A stretch of 64,000 nucleotides of DNA from Trichostrongylus colubriformis (taxonomy: Eukaryota > Nematoda > Chromadorea > Rhabditida > Trichostrongylidae), in the NCBI GenBank assembly GCA_963978905.1, contig OZ022259.1, forward strand, positions 21,860,068 through 21,924,067. The letters are read 5' to 3'. Shown piece after piece: positions 13,001 through 23,534 of the stretch. The position numbers and the translations under genes were made by a program. The notes under the pieces were generated by a model, which was given only the letters and a program-made list of their open reading frames with translations, made no database searches and was not told the origin of the DNA. The first letter of the stretch is position 1; each line of letters opens with the position of its first letter.

Positions 13001-16000
13001 TTTGTTCTTTTTTTCAAAGTCAACCACGCCAGCTCCTAACCATAAACGCTAGCTTCCAATGCTATATCGTCAAACTCTGGAGGGTGGAGGTTCTCATCTA
13101 CATCTTCCAATTCGATCACAAATGAGCAGGTAGTGCTCAATACCGTCTCTCCATTGTCACCAACCTGGAATCGTAATTTTGCGATTTGAAAAAAAAACAC
13201 AAAAATTTGAGTAGAAAATTTTGAATGGATTCCCCGAACAGATACTCATTCAACTGAGCTTTTTAAAGAAGGCCGAAAAGAATTCTGCTTTGCCAGCTCG
13301 TCTACCCTACCCCCTTCGAACCCTTTTTTTCAATACCTCTACCTTGGGCCGGGCCGGACGAACACTTGCTCAAAAATCCATTTTCCCTCTGAATATCAAT
13401 CAGTACCGTCAGACACCGTCAAAAAAAGTAATTTCAAGCTGAAAACTTTAGAAAAAAACCAAGTAAAATAGAACCCTTCCAGTTCCTATACCTTTTTCCA
13501 GACCTTCCCTCCTGACGTTACCACTTAAAATATGGTGGTTCCCACCCAATGGCCTCGTTCATCTCATGAAACTCATCATTAATTCTTCAGAGCGCTCAGC
13601 CGTACCCATTTCCTTGAGATGGATTCAAATTGAAGGAACCTCTGATTTTAAGGGGCTTACATCGATTGTCAGATTGTAGACAGGTTTCCGTTGAAAATCA
13701 AGTGGTTGATGAGGTGAATGTATGAATACACAGCCGGTACGGTGATCAATTTTGAATGGTGGAGCGATGCCATTCTCTTCAGCTTCAATGGAGAATCGCA
13801 GACGGGCATTCTGTCCAATATCGGGATCAGACGCAGCCAGACATCCAACCATCGCACCATCCGGATAGTCTTCGGGGATTCGAACCTGAAAAGAGGAAAA
13901 ATATAGATTGATTTCCAGAAGTTCGTTATTTTTCGAAATGAGCCACGCTGTATCGCATCAATACCACGCCACTGGACATAATAATGAATGCTCCCAATTC
14001 CCCCACCTCTTCTTTCAAAAGAAAGGGAGAAAAAGGAGAATTTTATATACGGTCCTACCTGGAACGCCTACACACCACAAGTATATAACATGTTCCAGAC
14101 ACAAAGGTCGATCATTCCCCGAACAAGCGCTCACTACTCACCGTGGTCACAGGTTCAACACAAAATGGCGCATTATCGTTGACGTCATCCACTTCGATCG
14201 TCAGATTTACGGCCGAGATTTGTGACGGCGATCCGTAATCAAATGCGATCACCGCATAGCTGCAAACGATTAGTTAAAAAAAGCACAATTCTGGTTCCAC
14301 GAAATGAGATAAAATAATTTCTTTTTCAACAAATAACCTACCGAAGAAAATCATTCGCCTCACGATCCAGTGGACGTGCCAATGTGAGTTCACCGCTGTG
14401 TTCGTCTATTCGTACATAATCCCCATGTCCTCCAGCTAAACGATATCCGACCTTTCCGTTTTCGCCTCCATCATCGTCAGTCGCGGTCAGCTTCAACAGT
14501 ACCGTACCAACTTTGGTATCTTCGCTCACATGAATTCGATACCAATGCTGTAATTGCAGCTCATTTACGCATTGCAGTAGTTCGCTCATTTTGGGTTCCG
14601 TAGCTAGACTTTCCACAAGGCCATTTTGTAGCTGCCGAACACTCACGGTTTCAAAAATCAAAAAAGGTAATAAGAGGACTAAGAAAATTTACATTGTTAA
14701 TAATACCAATAATATTAAAACAATAGCAATAAAAACTGAAAATGGTTAATTCTGCCTCCACTCATATAAACCACTGCGTTTCATATTTTCCTATGTATGG
14801 ATGACCTGTTCTCTGCGCAGCTCCACTACTAGAAAATGGAACTTTCGGAAAAGGTGCAACAACTTCTCCGAAGACCTCTCCAAATGGAGCGCCCAAACTT
14901 CAGCCAACACGCCACTAGAGATCAGGGATGAGCATCATTTTTTTAACTTCTACACTATTCCTAACTGGATAAACTCAGCGAAACTTGCCCTATCTTTAAA
15001 GTCAGCTGTTTTTCCTTGACTCTAATAAAGTCATCCCACAAGCGGTTTTTATGCGACACAGCCTTCTCCTTTCCTATCCTCAAGCTACTCCATCGGTGGG
15101 AATTTTCCATCAACTACTCTTGCATCCTACGTACCAATCTACCATTACACCTAAAGCAATTCTGCACAGCCTTATAGGTAATCGAGAAGGAAGAGATTAA
15201 CTAATATTTGATTGCTGGATAAAATATCTTCTTCCATCGTGTCTCTGATATAATTCAAACATGCCAAATGCAGTAATCATCCATTAATCCACGAGTCCCA
15301 TCTTTTTCTCATGTATTCCTTTCCCTCTCTCGATAGACACTCTACCAATTTCTACTTGGGTTACGCGAATGCACTTGAACGTCTGAGAGAATCGACAAGA
15401 AGATTCATTGTGGCTGTGTTATCTGGCGAGAAATCGCCTAATCCCTTCCCACTAGCTCGTGCATCAAATCAGCGTAACTCATGGCCGCCGTCGTTGCCGC
15501 CAACCAACATGACCACTACGACACACGCTTTTCTCTCAATAGAAATGCAGATGAGCCGCCACGCAATCTCCGCTCATTAATAATGCTTGTACGATGCTTA
15601 TTTTAACACCAAATTGTGAATTTCTGATTCACATCAGGGAGAGCTTGAGAAAATTGAAGAATTCGCAGAAGAACTCGAGTCATATTCGGTCGCCAGTTTC
15701 CAGCGCTTATTTAATATCACTATTCTATTTTTTCATGGCTAATCAAAGACGAAGGAAGGAAAAAATTCTGGGTTCAAGGCAATCTGTGTAATGAATATGG
15801 CAAATCAATTATACTAATCACAAATATTCTCAATACATAACGTTAGGGTACAAGAAGACGATGTATGGCGCAAATCGCAACTACGGACGTGCTTTTAAAT
15901 CTTTAACAAGGCTCGGTGATGTGTAACATATCTTTGTACACAGATTCATCTCAAAAGTGAGCGCCTCATGTGCCGCACGACTGCCACACATCACAGATCC

Positions 16001-19000
16001 ACTTTAGTCCAATCGATACTCAGTATTGCACTCGCCGCGGAACTCGTGTGCGAATGCGCATAGACTATTGAGGGGAATGTGGGCACTATTTCTCAAGATT
16101 TTGGCCATTTTATTTCGTTTTTCTCATTGCCGGACTACTCCGCACCTTTACTTATATTTTCGGTGGATAACTAAAATACCGTTGATGCAGTTTCCGGCTG
16201 GGAAATCATGATGCAGATTAGCGAAAGTCTTCCCTCTCTGCCACCCCCTCCCCCTCCACCTCCCTTCCACTTCGCTGCTGTATGCCTTCATCGCTAGTCA
16301 CTTCATCACCCGGAATATGCTAAGCCCTCGGGAATCCGAACTTCATGATCGGTACTCCATCTATCTACGTCGGATTTTTTCTCCTGCTGCTGTTCTTCAG
16401 TTGATTCCAATTCATCACCATCAAGTATATCGCGTCGCGCTAAAGCTACTAAGAAAGACCCGTTTATGGATGAGAGGCTTTCCTCTGGATTACCCAAACG
16501 GTCTACCTCTGCGAAAAGGGAAGCAATTGCATATGAACAAGGAAAGCTACAGAAAGCTGCACAACAAATCAAACTGGAGCAGATTTATCCCATTTTGAAC
16601 CCAAACTATCAAAAAAAAAAAAACAACAGCCGTAATGACCGTCAAGTCAATCGAAAGAAAAAAAAATAAAAATACTCCGCGCCTCAAAAAAGTAGCAATG
16701 AACCCTGAATAGGTGTCGGTAGTAAAACGCCTTAAATACCTCAGTCCATCGTCCCAGTACATTTCCCCACAATCCTTCACCTCGCAGGCTGTGCAACCGG
16801 ATACCTGAGACTCTCGACCTCTCCGGACATGTCCATTGAGCCAATCCATTAGCTAATTACGCTCAAGGAGAGGTGAAGAGCGTGGTAACCACTCACTGGT
16901 CATGCGGAATAGTACGAAGAAGATTAGCAGCACAGAAAAGTAGTAACAAAGGAAGGCAGAAAGAGAAAAAAAGAGAAGAAAAAAGAATGAAGATGAAAAA
17001 AAACTATCGGTCGTGCCCGTACAGGGATCAAGTTTCAGAGAGAGGCCCCACCATTCCTAAGATACATGCTTGACCTTTTTCAGCACATTTTAATCGATTA
17101 CCTCTGTAGAAATTCATCAAGGAATAAAAATGTAAATAAAGATAAAATAAAGTGATAAACAGGAATCGAACGCAATCATAAACCCTGGAACTTTCCGAAA
17201 ACCCCCCAAAACCAACCTCTTCAAACTGTGGCGCGTTGTTATTGACGTCTCGGATAAGAATTTTTATGGCAGTTTTGGAGCTCTTTCGTGGTGATCCTTC
17301 ATCGAAAGCAGAAACTTCCAGATTGTGAGACACCGCTGCAACTCCTGGCGGGAGCAGTTCACTAAGATCACCGGCGACTCTTATTACTCCGGTGGCAGAG
17401 TCGATAGAAAAGTAGTCGTCCCACAGCGAATAACGAACCAAACCACCGTAACCAACATCCGAATCTGTAGCCGAAATGGCTGAGATTGCCTAAAAAAAGT
17501 AAACATGATATGGAAAACAAAGAAGAATTACAGCGGTAGAGAACAGGTGCTATTTACAGAAACTATCGAATCCCATGTACACAATCATCCCTGTATATTA
17601 CCCTTCAATTCATGATTCAAATTCATTTTATTCATACAAAAAACCTCCTAGTAAGCTGGGAAAGATCAACTTTTCGGGCTCAATTGAAGGAATCTTCCAC
17701 GGAAAATGAGTTTTTCTGTCACCCATATACTTATGTTGTATTTGCTGAATGTGGGCCGCATGCGAAATTTCACGCGAAAAACGTGAATCCCGCCAAGATA
17801 CGGCAACACAAAGTCTCGATCGGGTGGATGCCCACCCTATCGTCCGCCACGGTCGGAGGCGCATTATAGGAACAAAAAGTTACGTGAACAGTCCCACTCT
17901 CCGTTTGCTACGGCGGTGGACGACGGGACGGGGCCTTTACTGTGAGGCCCCGCCCACCCGGTCGAGAATTCGGGGAGCTGTATCTCAGCCGAATTTCCAC
18001 TTTTTCGCGTGAAACTTTGCATGCGACCTTTATTAGGCAGTTACAACATAAATGTATGGGTAACAAAGAAACTTTTACTTGGACGATTCCTTTAAGCAGC
18101 ACTTGAATGGTGATTCACTGCACCTTCTTCCAAAGTCAGAATGAATTATCTGAAGGATCTGCAAACGACCTCAGAATTCATTACTTTCATCAGCGCTGAC
18201 GTCAGGAACTCATAAAAAAGTCGGAGCGGAAGTCACTTCCTTGCCAACAAACACGGCAGCATTTTTGAGAATCCATACGCTTCGAACCTTATCTTTCGAA
18301 ATATGCCACTTATCCTCTTCTTAAGAACCCACTCTCCCAGTGTCCCCCTTGCCTTCACTTGGTTTCACTTGAAAATGCCCATGGGATATTCCAGAGTGGA
18401 TTTCAGGCAACCACTCACTGGAATATGCGCTAGAACAGCTGGGACTCTTCTGACTACCTGGGTACCGACGAACTGCACTAGAACGCTCCACCCACATCGA
18501 CGCAATCCACGCCTCAGACAGGTTTTCAGTGGATTTAACAAATCCAAAAATAGCTATAGCGGAGCCCATAACTGAACTTTGGGACCCTTAACACTCGAAT
18601 ACAGGGAAATCTTGAGGCCCTCATCAGTCAAAAGAAACGGGAATAATCCACACCTGGTGACCCCACTTCATCCCTTCCACTCCCTCCAACCGATTAATCG
18701 GACTCCACTCACTCCACGTGCCCTGATTCTCATCTCATTCAGAAATCATCTCAACATCCCCATACAATCGCAACACCTTCTCAATGGTTACTTGACCTAG
18801 TGCTCATCTTTGTGCGTGAAAGCAATAAAACGTGGCTGAAGGGCTGTACTGCTTGTTACTATGCCACTTACCATCTGTCGTTCCTATCTAACAATACCGT
18901 ATGCCCAGGTCAGGCAGGGTGGTCTGTTCAATTGGGCGGCGCTATTACGCAAGGAAACCCACCGTTCCAATCGCGACATCTTCTTCAATTTCCACAGGTC

Positions 19001-22000
19001 CACGGAAATCCTCGAACATTGGCTTGTGTTTGTTCGACGGTTCGGATCCGATGACAGGTTTCGGTTTTGCTGGTATCTAAACATTCAAAACTGGTCAGAT
19101 GGCCAATCTCACAAATCTTCTCACAAAATTTTTTGAATCGCCCCTACCACAACTGCTCAGTGAAGCGTAATTAAAAATGTAACTTGAAATGCATAGGACT
19201 TGAATGAGACAAATTCCAATTATTCGATGTCTCGTAGGATAAGGGGAAATCGGAAGAACGGTAAACAAACCCGATAGTTATTTTTAAGTATCACACGGTA
19301 ACGAATATGCCACTAAAAGTGAAGCAATTCTGAGGCCAGCCCCCATGTGAAGCAGTTATGAAACCGCAAAAAAACATGCACTCAAAAAAAACGCCATTAT
19401 TTATTCTCACCTTCGTTCCATTCCGATAGAAAACCAGATTCAAGACAGTAGATCTTGGCAAAGGTCGTCCTGAATCTACTGCCCATACAGAAACACTCCA
19501 TTCATTATCACCCGATTTCAAAGGAGCCGACAATGAGATCTACAACGATTGCGACAAATAATTGATGGGATAAGGAAAGAACGGTCACCAAAAAAACTTA
19601 AATAGACACTCGCCAGGATCCCAAAACGAGTAAACGAATTACCTCGCCATTTTCAAAGTTGACAGAGAATGGCACTTGGGAATCGGACGATAATTTATAG
19701 CCTATTCGTGCATTCTCACCGGAATCCAAATCAACGGCATCAACCTAAAGTACGTCATTGCGACAATGAGGTCATCTCTCACTACTGGCAAGAATTTCTC
19801 GAAAATTCTCATTCATGATAGGAGCTACCTTCAGAACGACTGTACCAACGGTGGTACCGTTAGAGACAGCCACCGGGCCCTGACGATTCCATTTAGCAGC
19901 CCAAACTGGTGAATGGTCATTCGAATCTTTTACGAGTACCGTCACTACTATAGAACTCTGACCACCAAATCCAGCAAGCTAAACAAGCACTATCTCAGCT
20001 TACCTTCGATTATATGACTTGCACCGAATACAATTCGTAAAACACCAATAAAACATACAAACTGAAAAAAAAAACATGGCATAGAGAGAGCAAACTAACC
20101 TTGGCTAATATATTAAAACTATATTCTCTTTGCTGTTCATAATCTAGAAACTGAGCCACCCGTAACACTCCAGTTTTTTCAGACACTTCAAAGGGCACTG
20201 TCGCATTATCATCCCTCATTTCCAAATAATATCTGGAAAATTGAACTTTTGAACCCCAAAAAATCCGAACGAAATATTTTTTGAGAGAAAAAGTGACCTA
20301 ATATTTTTCTCATCCTGTTTATACATCGCGCTAGCTGATACTTTTCCAATCACATAGCCAAGTGGAGCGGATTCGTTCACATGGAACGTAGCTGCAGCGT
20401 CTTCAAACACTATCGAGTGCGGTTCGCCTACTTCAATCTAAAGAATGAGTAACTAGACAAAATGTCATAGTAAACACTCAACACTCGACCATGGCAAACT
20501 CTAGTCACCTTGATATTCGCCGTCGTGTTGACCATACCACTTGAGACCGACTCTTGTCCAGCCGATATGGTGACGTTTGTTTTAGATGGGATGAAACGAC
20601 CCGGTACCTGTTAATCGATAAACTAATACTTGGCAACTAATAATTTCTTATAATTAATTGATTACTAAGTGCACCATCAGTAATTAATCAATTATGAGTA
20701 ATTATTGGTTGCCAGGTATTGGTTTTTTCGAGGATTCAAAGACTCCTAGTTTAGCTATCAAAAAAAAAATGATAAAGCAAATATCTGATTTACGAAAGAG
20801 AAATTGTAACAGATCAGTAAACTAGAATTTTCAAAAACGCTACAATGGGAAAAGCCCAAAATGGCAAACACCTGAACCGAAAGAAAGGACAGGGTTTTTA
20901 CGGAAAAATTCTTCCGTTTTTCTAACCGAGTGGCTGAAAACGGAGGATACAAGTTCTCTGCACGCTTTCTTTTCTAGTTTCAGGCTTTTAGGCTCAAGAA
21001 ACAAAAAGAAAAAAGCAGACAGATGTGTAAAAGAGCCGGAAAGTACTAAATATAATCTCCCTACAACAGCCTGGGAGCAAGTAGCACAGAAAATTAATGA
21101 ATTTTGAGGAAGCTACACCAGTTCACTTCAAATCAAGTGTTCAGGAACACGCACGCGAATAGAGGCCATTGATAAAAAATTCAAAATAAATTTTCTAGGT
21201 GCTAACTTACTGTGTACAACTGCCATTCCAGATTTCCACTTTCCACCAAAGAAAACCAGTGTTTCAGATCATCTTCAACCACACCGACATGAATCGGTCC
21301 ACTTGCAGATGCCTCATTTGACGGTATATCCACCCGGATGGTTGCAGCCAACTGTTGAACGTCTGATCGATATCCATTTATAGGCTTATTCGCTATCAAA
21401 AGTTTCAAGTGACGACGTTTCGATTCTGTTACAGTAATCTGAAAGGAAATCACATGAATTATATTCACAAAATGTACGAATTTTCTCAGGAAATTCAAAA
21501 AAATTTACCACCACATCTTTCGACCAAGCCGGTTGAATCTGATCAGGATCGCTGTAGAATAATCGCGAAGTTCGATCCTCAGACCGTACTTTCAGTTGAT
21601 AAACACCACTTCGAAGATGTCGTAGGGTACGAATCCAGCCTGGAGAACAACACAGTATGTATAAAAATGCCCTTAACATTCAAAAGCTTCAAATTTACCT
21701 GATACGGGATCAACCGTGAAATCTGCCGATCGATTCACTAGCGAATAGTAAATCTGGCCATTGATACCCTCATCAGCATCAGACGCTTCGACACGGATCA
21801 CATCAGTGAAGAGAGCAGTCTAAAACCATTCGAATGAATTGGAACAACTAGATTTAAGTTCACCCAGTCGCACCTGGTCACTAATTGTCGCCTCGTACTG
21901 ATCTGCTTCGAGTGTGAAAATTGGCATCGCATCATTACGATCCGTTATTGTCAGACGTACTTTCGCTGTTGCTTCCAAATTACCAGCCTCCTTTTGTCGA

Positions 22001-23197
22001 CACGTGGCCTTCACCAGGAAATCATAGTGATCCTAAAAAACTCGTTCATCACAGATTACTGTACACTGTGACAGGAGGATTAATCGCAAAGCTTTCTTTA
22101 CGATGGCTTTTTCGATGGAGCAATCTCGTAGAGCAAACAGGAACCGAATCTGAGGTAACAACACTGAACGTGCAAGAAAAGTGGGTCATAGACACTTAAA
22201 GTCTTCCTCTTTCCGTGAGAAACACCAAAATTTGAATTGATGGGTGATATTAAATAACACCAAAATATAACCCATTTCTCATTAAATCGCCGGAATCGCT
22301 ACCAAGTGGCCATGGATAAAAGTTACTTGTACAGGGGTTGTAAGGCTGATTCTGTGAATTGGAATAATCTACGAAGAGGAACCCAAAGACATTAGGCAGC
22401 ATCATTTTTCTCACATCCCCACCATCGCCTATGCAGTTCCCAAGCAACCAAACTCGCATGGGACTAGATATATTTCACAGCAATGTTCGAATGTCCCTCA
22501 TACATATGACAAGCGCCACATTAAACAGAAGAAAAGGATAAAAGCAAGATAGCTTAATGTGCAAAAAATGTTTAATGTTCAGAAGATAGATGAATGTGCA
22601 CAAATGTTTAATGTTCAAAGGTGTATTGAATGCAATAAATTCAAGAAAAATAAAATCCAACAACAATTATAGCAAAAAACCTTGAGCAAAGAGAATAAAT
22701 GAACCAAATAAAAAGGAAAAAAAACAAACGCATCAGGCTAGTGGAAAGAAAAGAGAGTGATCTCACCTTCAGTTCTCTGTTCAGCGGTGTGTCCATTCGA
22801 TCTTTCTGTCGTATACGCAAAAACACAAAGTCTCCCACTTGACGGGAATGTGCTTTAAAGTGATGTTGTCGATCTCCCTATAACATTATTTACTAGTAAA
22901 CATTGAAATTCATTAAATTCAAGCACATCAGCATCTATAACAAAAAATTACGCATACCTCGACGATTTTAAATTTGACAGTAGCATCACTATGTGGTAAC
23001 GGAACGCCGATACGTACATGATCTGATGACCTTGCAAATTCCGTACCGGGAGCATTCTCTTCTAATGACACATTATATAATTTGGCAGTGAATACGAACG
23101 GAATTTGACCTTCTTGGAGGTTCCGCCGAGCAAATACTGATATTGTATACAATGCTACCAAATGTAGCAGTAGGAATATATGGCTATGCCACTTCAT
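218..23197 (-). CDS. Fat-like cadherin, N-terminal part (34 exons, continues beyond window)
   Basis: Giant single-pass cell-adhesion cadherin; this is the N-terminal 1,836 codons. Exons, 5' to 3' on the minus strand: 23197-22958, 22877-22767, 22032-21874, 21819-21699, 21639-21509, 21438-21211, 20607-20509, 20437-20298, 20232-20100, 19978-19829, 19744-19643, 19539-19411, 19076-18963, 17489-17217, 14547-14342, 14259-14142, 13885-13661, 13164-13041, 12988-12863, 7115-6913, 6168-6042, 5870-5657, 5600-5471, 5399-5226, 5164-4949, 4099-3885, 3760-3578, 2937-2849, 2702-2380, 2321-2214, 1965-1875, 1075-871, 604-403, 316-218. Every junction keeps frame and the total is 5,508 nt. About 16 cadherin repeats are visible from recurring A-x-D-x-D, LDRE-type and NDNAP-type motifs. 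The first repeat carries FLRIR followed by LNRE, typical of Fat-family EC1, so a cdh-4 or cdh-3 relative is the best guess; the ortholog is not proven. EGF, laminin-G, transmembrane and cytoplasmic parts, if present, lie left of the window. The least certain junction is the 14,547 acceptor. Confidence 0.9.
1142..1821. mobile_element. Palindromic mariner derivative, two mirrored 3' ends
   Basis: A 680-bp element in the intron between cadherin exons 31 and 32, flanked by TA (1140-1141 and 1822-1823). Both ends carry the same long inverted repeat starting TTAGGTTGATCGG. Each arm, read outward from the centre near 1472, encodes the C-terminal part of a mariner transposase: EELGWD, then YSPD, SDYHL and RPPKAFLA appear on the minus strand at about 1482-1340 and on the plus strand at about 1493-1600. 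There is no N-terminal half and no intact transposase. The loop is about 23 bp (1461-1484). Confidence 0.85.
4126..4870. mobile_element. Non-autonomous TA-inserting element with CAGGGGGTGCC ends, copy 1
   Basis: A 745-bp element in the intron between cadherin exons 25 and 26. Its ends are CAGGGGGTGCCAAAAA and the exact complement, followed inwards by (C)GTAATTTTG on both sides. TA dinucleotides flank it at 4124-4125 and 4871-4872, as for Tc1/mariner insertions. A second copy lies at 49065-49806 in the same orientation and with the same internal sequence. Short open frames inside differ between copies and match no transposase I know, so it is probably non-autonomous. Confidence 0.85.
4949..7115 (-). 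CDS. Cadherin exons 20-25: about EC9-EC12
   Basis: Residues 1003-1331. Exon 20 carries VLDREEQSAYWLTIEASD and closes with VLDRNDHRPVPML. Exon 21 has VVVKIDATDGDDIDSK. Exon 22 contains LDRETQREHELW and ends with VEDVNDNAPTF. Exon 23 holds FANDIDAGKNAELFYNI. Exon 24 has IQATDRGLPAQ, but its linker reads GSVNRAPHF instead of D-x-N-D-N-x-P. Exon 25 reads VGFTIGKLEAVDPDGDAIWW. Exon 20 follows the gene's longest intron (7116-12862, 5.7 kb). All six exons join in frame. Confidence 0.9.
6293..6745. repeat. MITE-like repeat with GCGCCACG-type ends
   Basis: This lies in the intron between cadherin exons 20 and 21. The left end (GCGCCACGTACTCTACTTCC) and the right end (CTACCACGTCCCAGACGGAA, then GCGTGGCTCAC) are inverted relatives of the two ends of the element at 62825-63097; ACTTCCATTCAGAATCATGG near 6320 is almost identical in both. 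The interiors are diverged. Boundaries are approximate. Confidence 0.5.
7116..12862 (-). other. Large intron between cadherin exons 19 and 20
   Basis: This 5.7-kb intron holds the palindromic mariner derivative at 9324-9999. The rest is low-complexity AT-rich sequence with C- or G-runs near 8300 and 12520. I see no exon, RNA gene or other coding signal in it. The donor (12862) and the acceptor (7116) flank exons that join in frame, so the intron call is firm. Confidence 0.8.
9324..9999. mobile_element. Palindromic mariner derivative, two mirrored 5' ends
   Basis: A 676-bp inverted repeat within the 5.7-kb cadherin intron, flanked by TA (9322-9323 and 10000-10001). Its ends start TTAGGTAGTCTAAAAAGT (left) and, reversed, TTGGGTAGTCTAAAAAGT (right). 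The arms (about 9324-9640 and 9680-9999) mirror each other, and the centre near 9655 holds CACTAGTG. Part of each arm (CCCGGATAACCTTTTTCGG) also occurs just upstream of the mariner transposase fragment at 45244, so the arms are most likely the untranslated 5' end of a mariner. No coding sequence remains. Confidence 0.8.
12863..14547 (-). CDS. Cadherin exons 15-19: about EC7-EC9
   Basis: Residues 711-1002. Exon 15 reads HVSEDTKVGTVLLKLTATDD and later LARPLDREANDFL. Exon 16 ends VDDVNDNAPF, a canonical linker. Exon 17 holds VRIPEDYPDGAMVGCLAASD, followed by the LDF strand. Exon 18 closes with LEDVDENLHPPEF, and exon 19 continues ENMPIGTDVLAVKATDQD. The start of exon 15 is uncertain: I chose the acceptor ATTACAG just before 14547 because it places a WYRIHVSED strand directly after FEE of exon 14. 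A second AG lies about 100 bases upstream at an equally weak site. Confidence 0.85.
14548..17216 (-). other. Intron between cadherin exons 14 and 15
   Basis: This is 2.7 kb of AT-rich sequence. I see no convincing exon or named repeat. Because the exon 15 acceptor is weak, a small extra exon here cannot be excluded, but exons 14 and 15 already join into a normal cadherin strand. Confidence 0.6.
17217..19744 (-). CDS. Cadherin exons 11-14: about EC5-EC6
   Basis: Residues 505-710. Exon 11 begins VDAVDLDSGENARIGY, the calcium-binding D-x-D loop. Exon 12 holds VWAVDSGRPLPRST and stops at NGTK. Exon 13 (19076-18963) is a short 38-codon piece found only by splice logic. It has an acceptor at 19077, an open frame with KPMFEDF and VEIEEDVAIGT, and a donor GTGGGT. 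It supplies the missing linker and first strand between exons 12 and 14, and this linker lacks the D-x-N-D-N motif. Exon 14 starts AISAISATDSDVGYGG and ends with IRDVNNNAPQFEE, a canonical linker. The intron between exons 13 and 14 contains a GC-cored foldback element. Confidence 0.87.
17684..18095. repeat. GC-cored foldback element, copy 1
   Basis: A 412-bp imperfect inverted repeat in the intron between cadherin exons 13 and 14. The outer arms read TTGAAGGAATCTTCCACGG on the left and CGATTCCTTTAA on the right. Inner parts of both arms carry the CCCATA...TTATGTTG and TTTCACGCGAAAA blocks. The centre is GC-rich with GGGCGGGGCC-like tracts. Relatives lie at 32911-33344 and 46010-46444, with a remnant at 37448-37510. 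This copy is the most diverged. Confidence 0.8.
19829..22032 (-). CDS. Cadherin exons 3-10: rest of EC1 to about EC4
   Basis: Residues 118-504. Exon 3 closes EC1 with TITDRNDAMPIF, a calcium-type linker. Exon 4 has EASDADEGINGQIYY, the D-x-D-x-G loop of the next repeat. Exons 5-7 are divergent: their boundaries read ITVTESKRR and VPGRFIPSK without the NDN motif. Exons 8-9 carry FHVNESAPLGYVIGKV and then LDYEQQREYSF. Exon 10 closes a repeat with VKDSNDHSPVW. The donor after exon 8 is the unusual GTCACT; all other junctions look ordinary for nematodes. The exon 8-9 join (140 plus 133 nt) is exactly in frame, which supports the odd donor. Confidence 0.86.
22767..23197 (-). CDS. Cadherin exons 1-2: signal peptide and start of EC1
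   Basis: Exon 1 opens with an ATG at 23197 followed by Lys and a hydrophobic stretch (residues about 7-22, IFLLLHLVALYTISVF) and then ARR, a classic secretory signal with a likely cleavage around residue 23-25. Residues about 34-54 (FTAKLYNVSLEENAPGTEF) form the first beta strand and the E-E-N-A-P-G turn of EC1. Exon 2 (residues 81-117) contains FLRIR and ends in LNREL, the Fat-type equivalent of the LDRE motif. The donor after exon 1 is GTATGCG and after exon 2 GTGAGAT. The ATG at 23197 is chosen because it is the in-frame start that gives the signal peptide. Confidence 0.9.
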
Positions 23198-23534
23198 TAC
23201 TACGTTGCATGCCTCGTCAGCCGTTCGTCTTTCTGCATTTATTAACGAGATGCTCCGTTTATATGGTCATCAATCTGGAATAAAACTTTAATTGCGGAGT
23301 TGCGCAGTCTTCAACGCACGCGACACAAACGAAACAAAAGCCACAATTAATGAATAAGAATGGAGGCTTTAGATGCATGACTGAGATAGGAAGGAAGAGG
23401 AAGGAGCACACAGAGTGAGGGAGATGTGATGGCGCTCTCACTAGTATAGCTTGAGAACAGATAATAAATCAACGCCCGCCCAGGCCAACCACATCATCCG
23501 CCCTTCCGTGTCGCTGATCTGGTAACATACTCGT
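23198..23534 (-). promoter_or_regulatory. Probable 5' leader of the cadherin mRNA
   Basis: Reading the minus strand, a T-rich acceptor (CATTTTTTTTAG) ends just before 23534 and is a good candidate for a spliced-leader or 5'UTR acceptor. A weaker one (AATAAATGCAG) ends before 23232. Between 23534 and the start codon there are upstream ATGs, one beginning a 19-codon reading frame near 23528 and one that overlaps the main start out of frame. Which acceptor is used is unknown. No promoter motif could be assigned. Confidence 0.35.
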
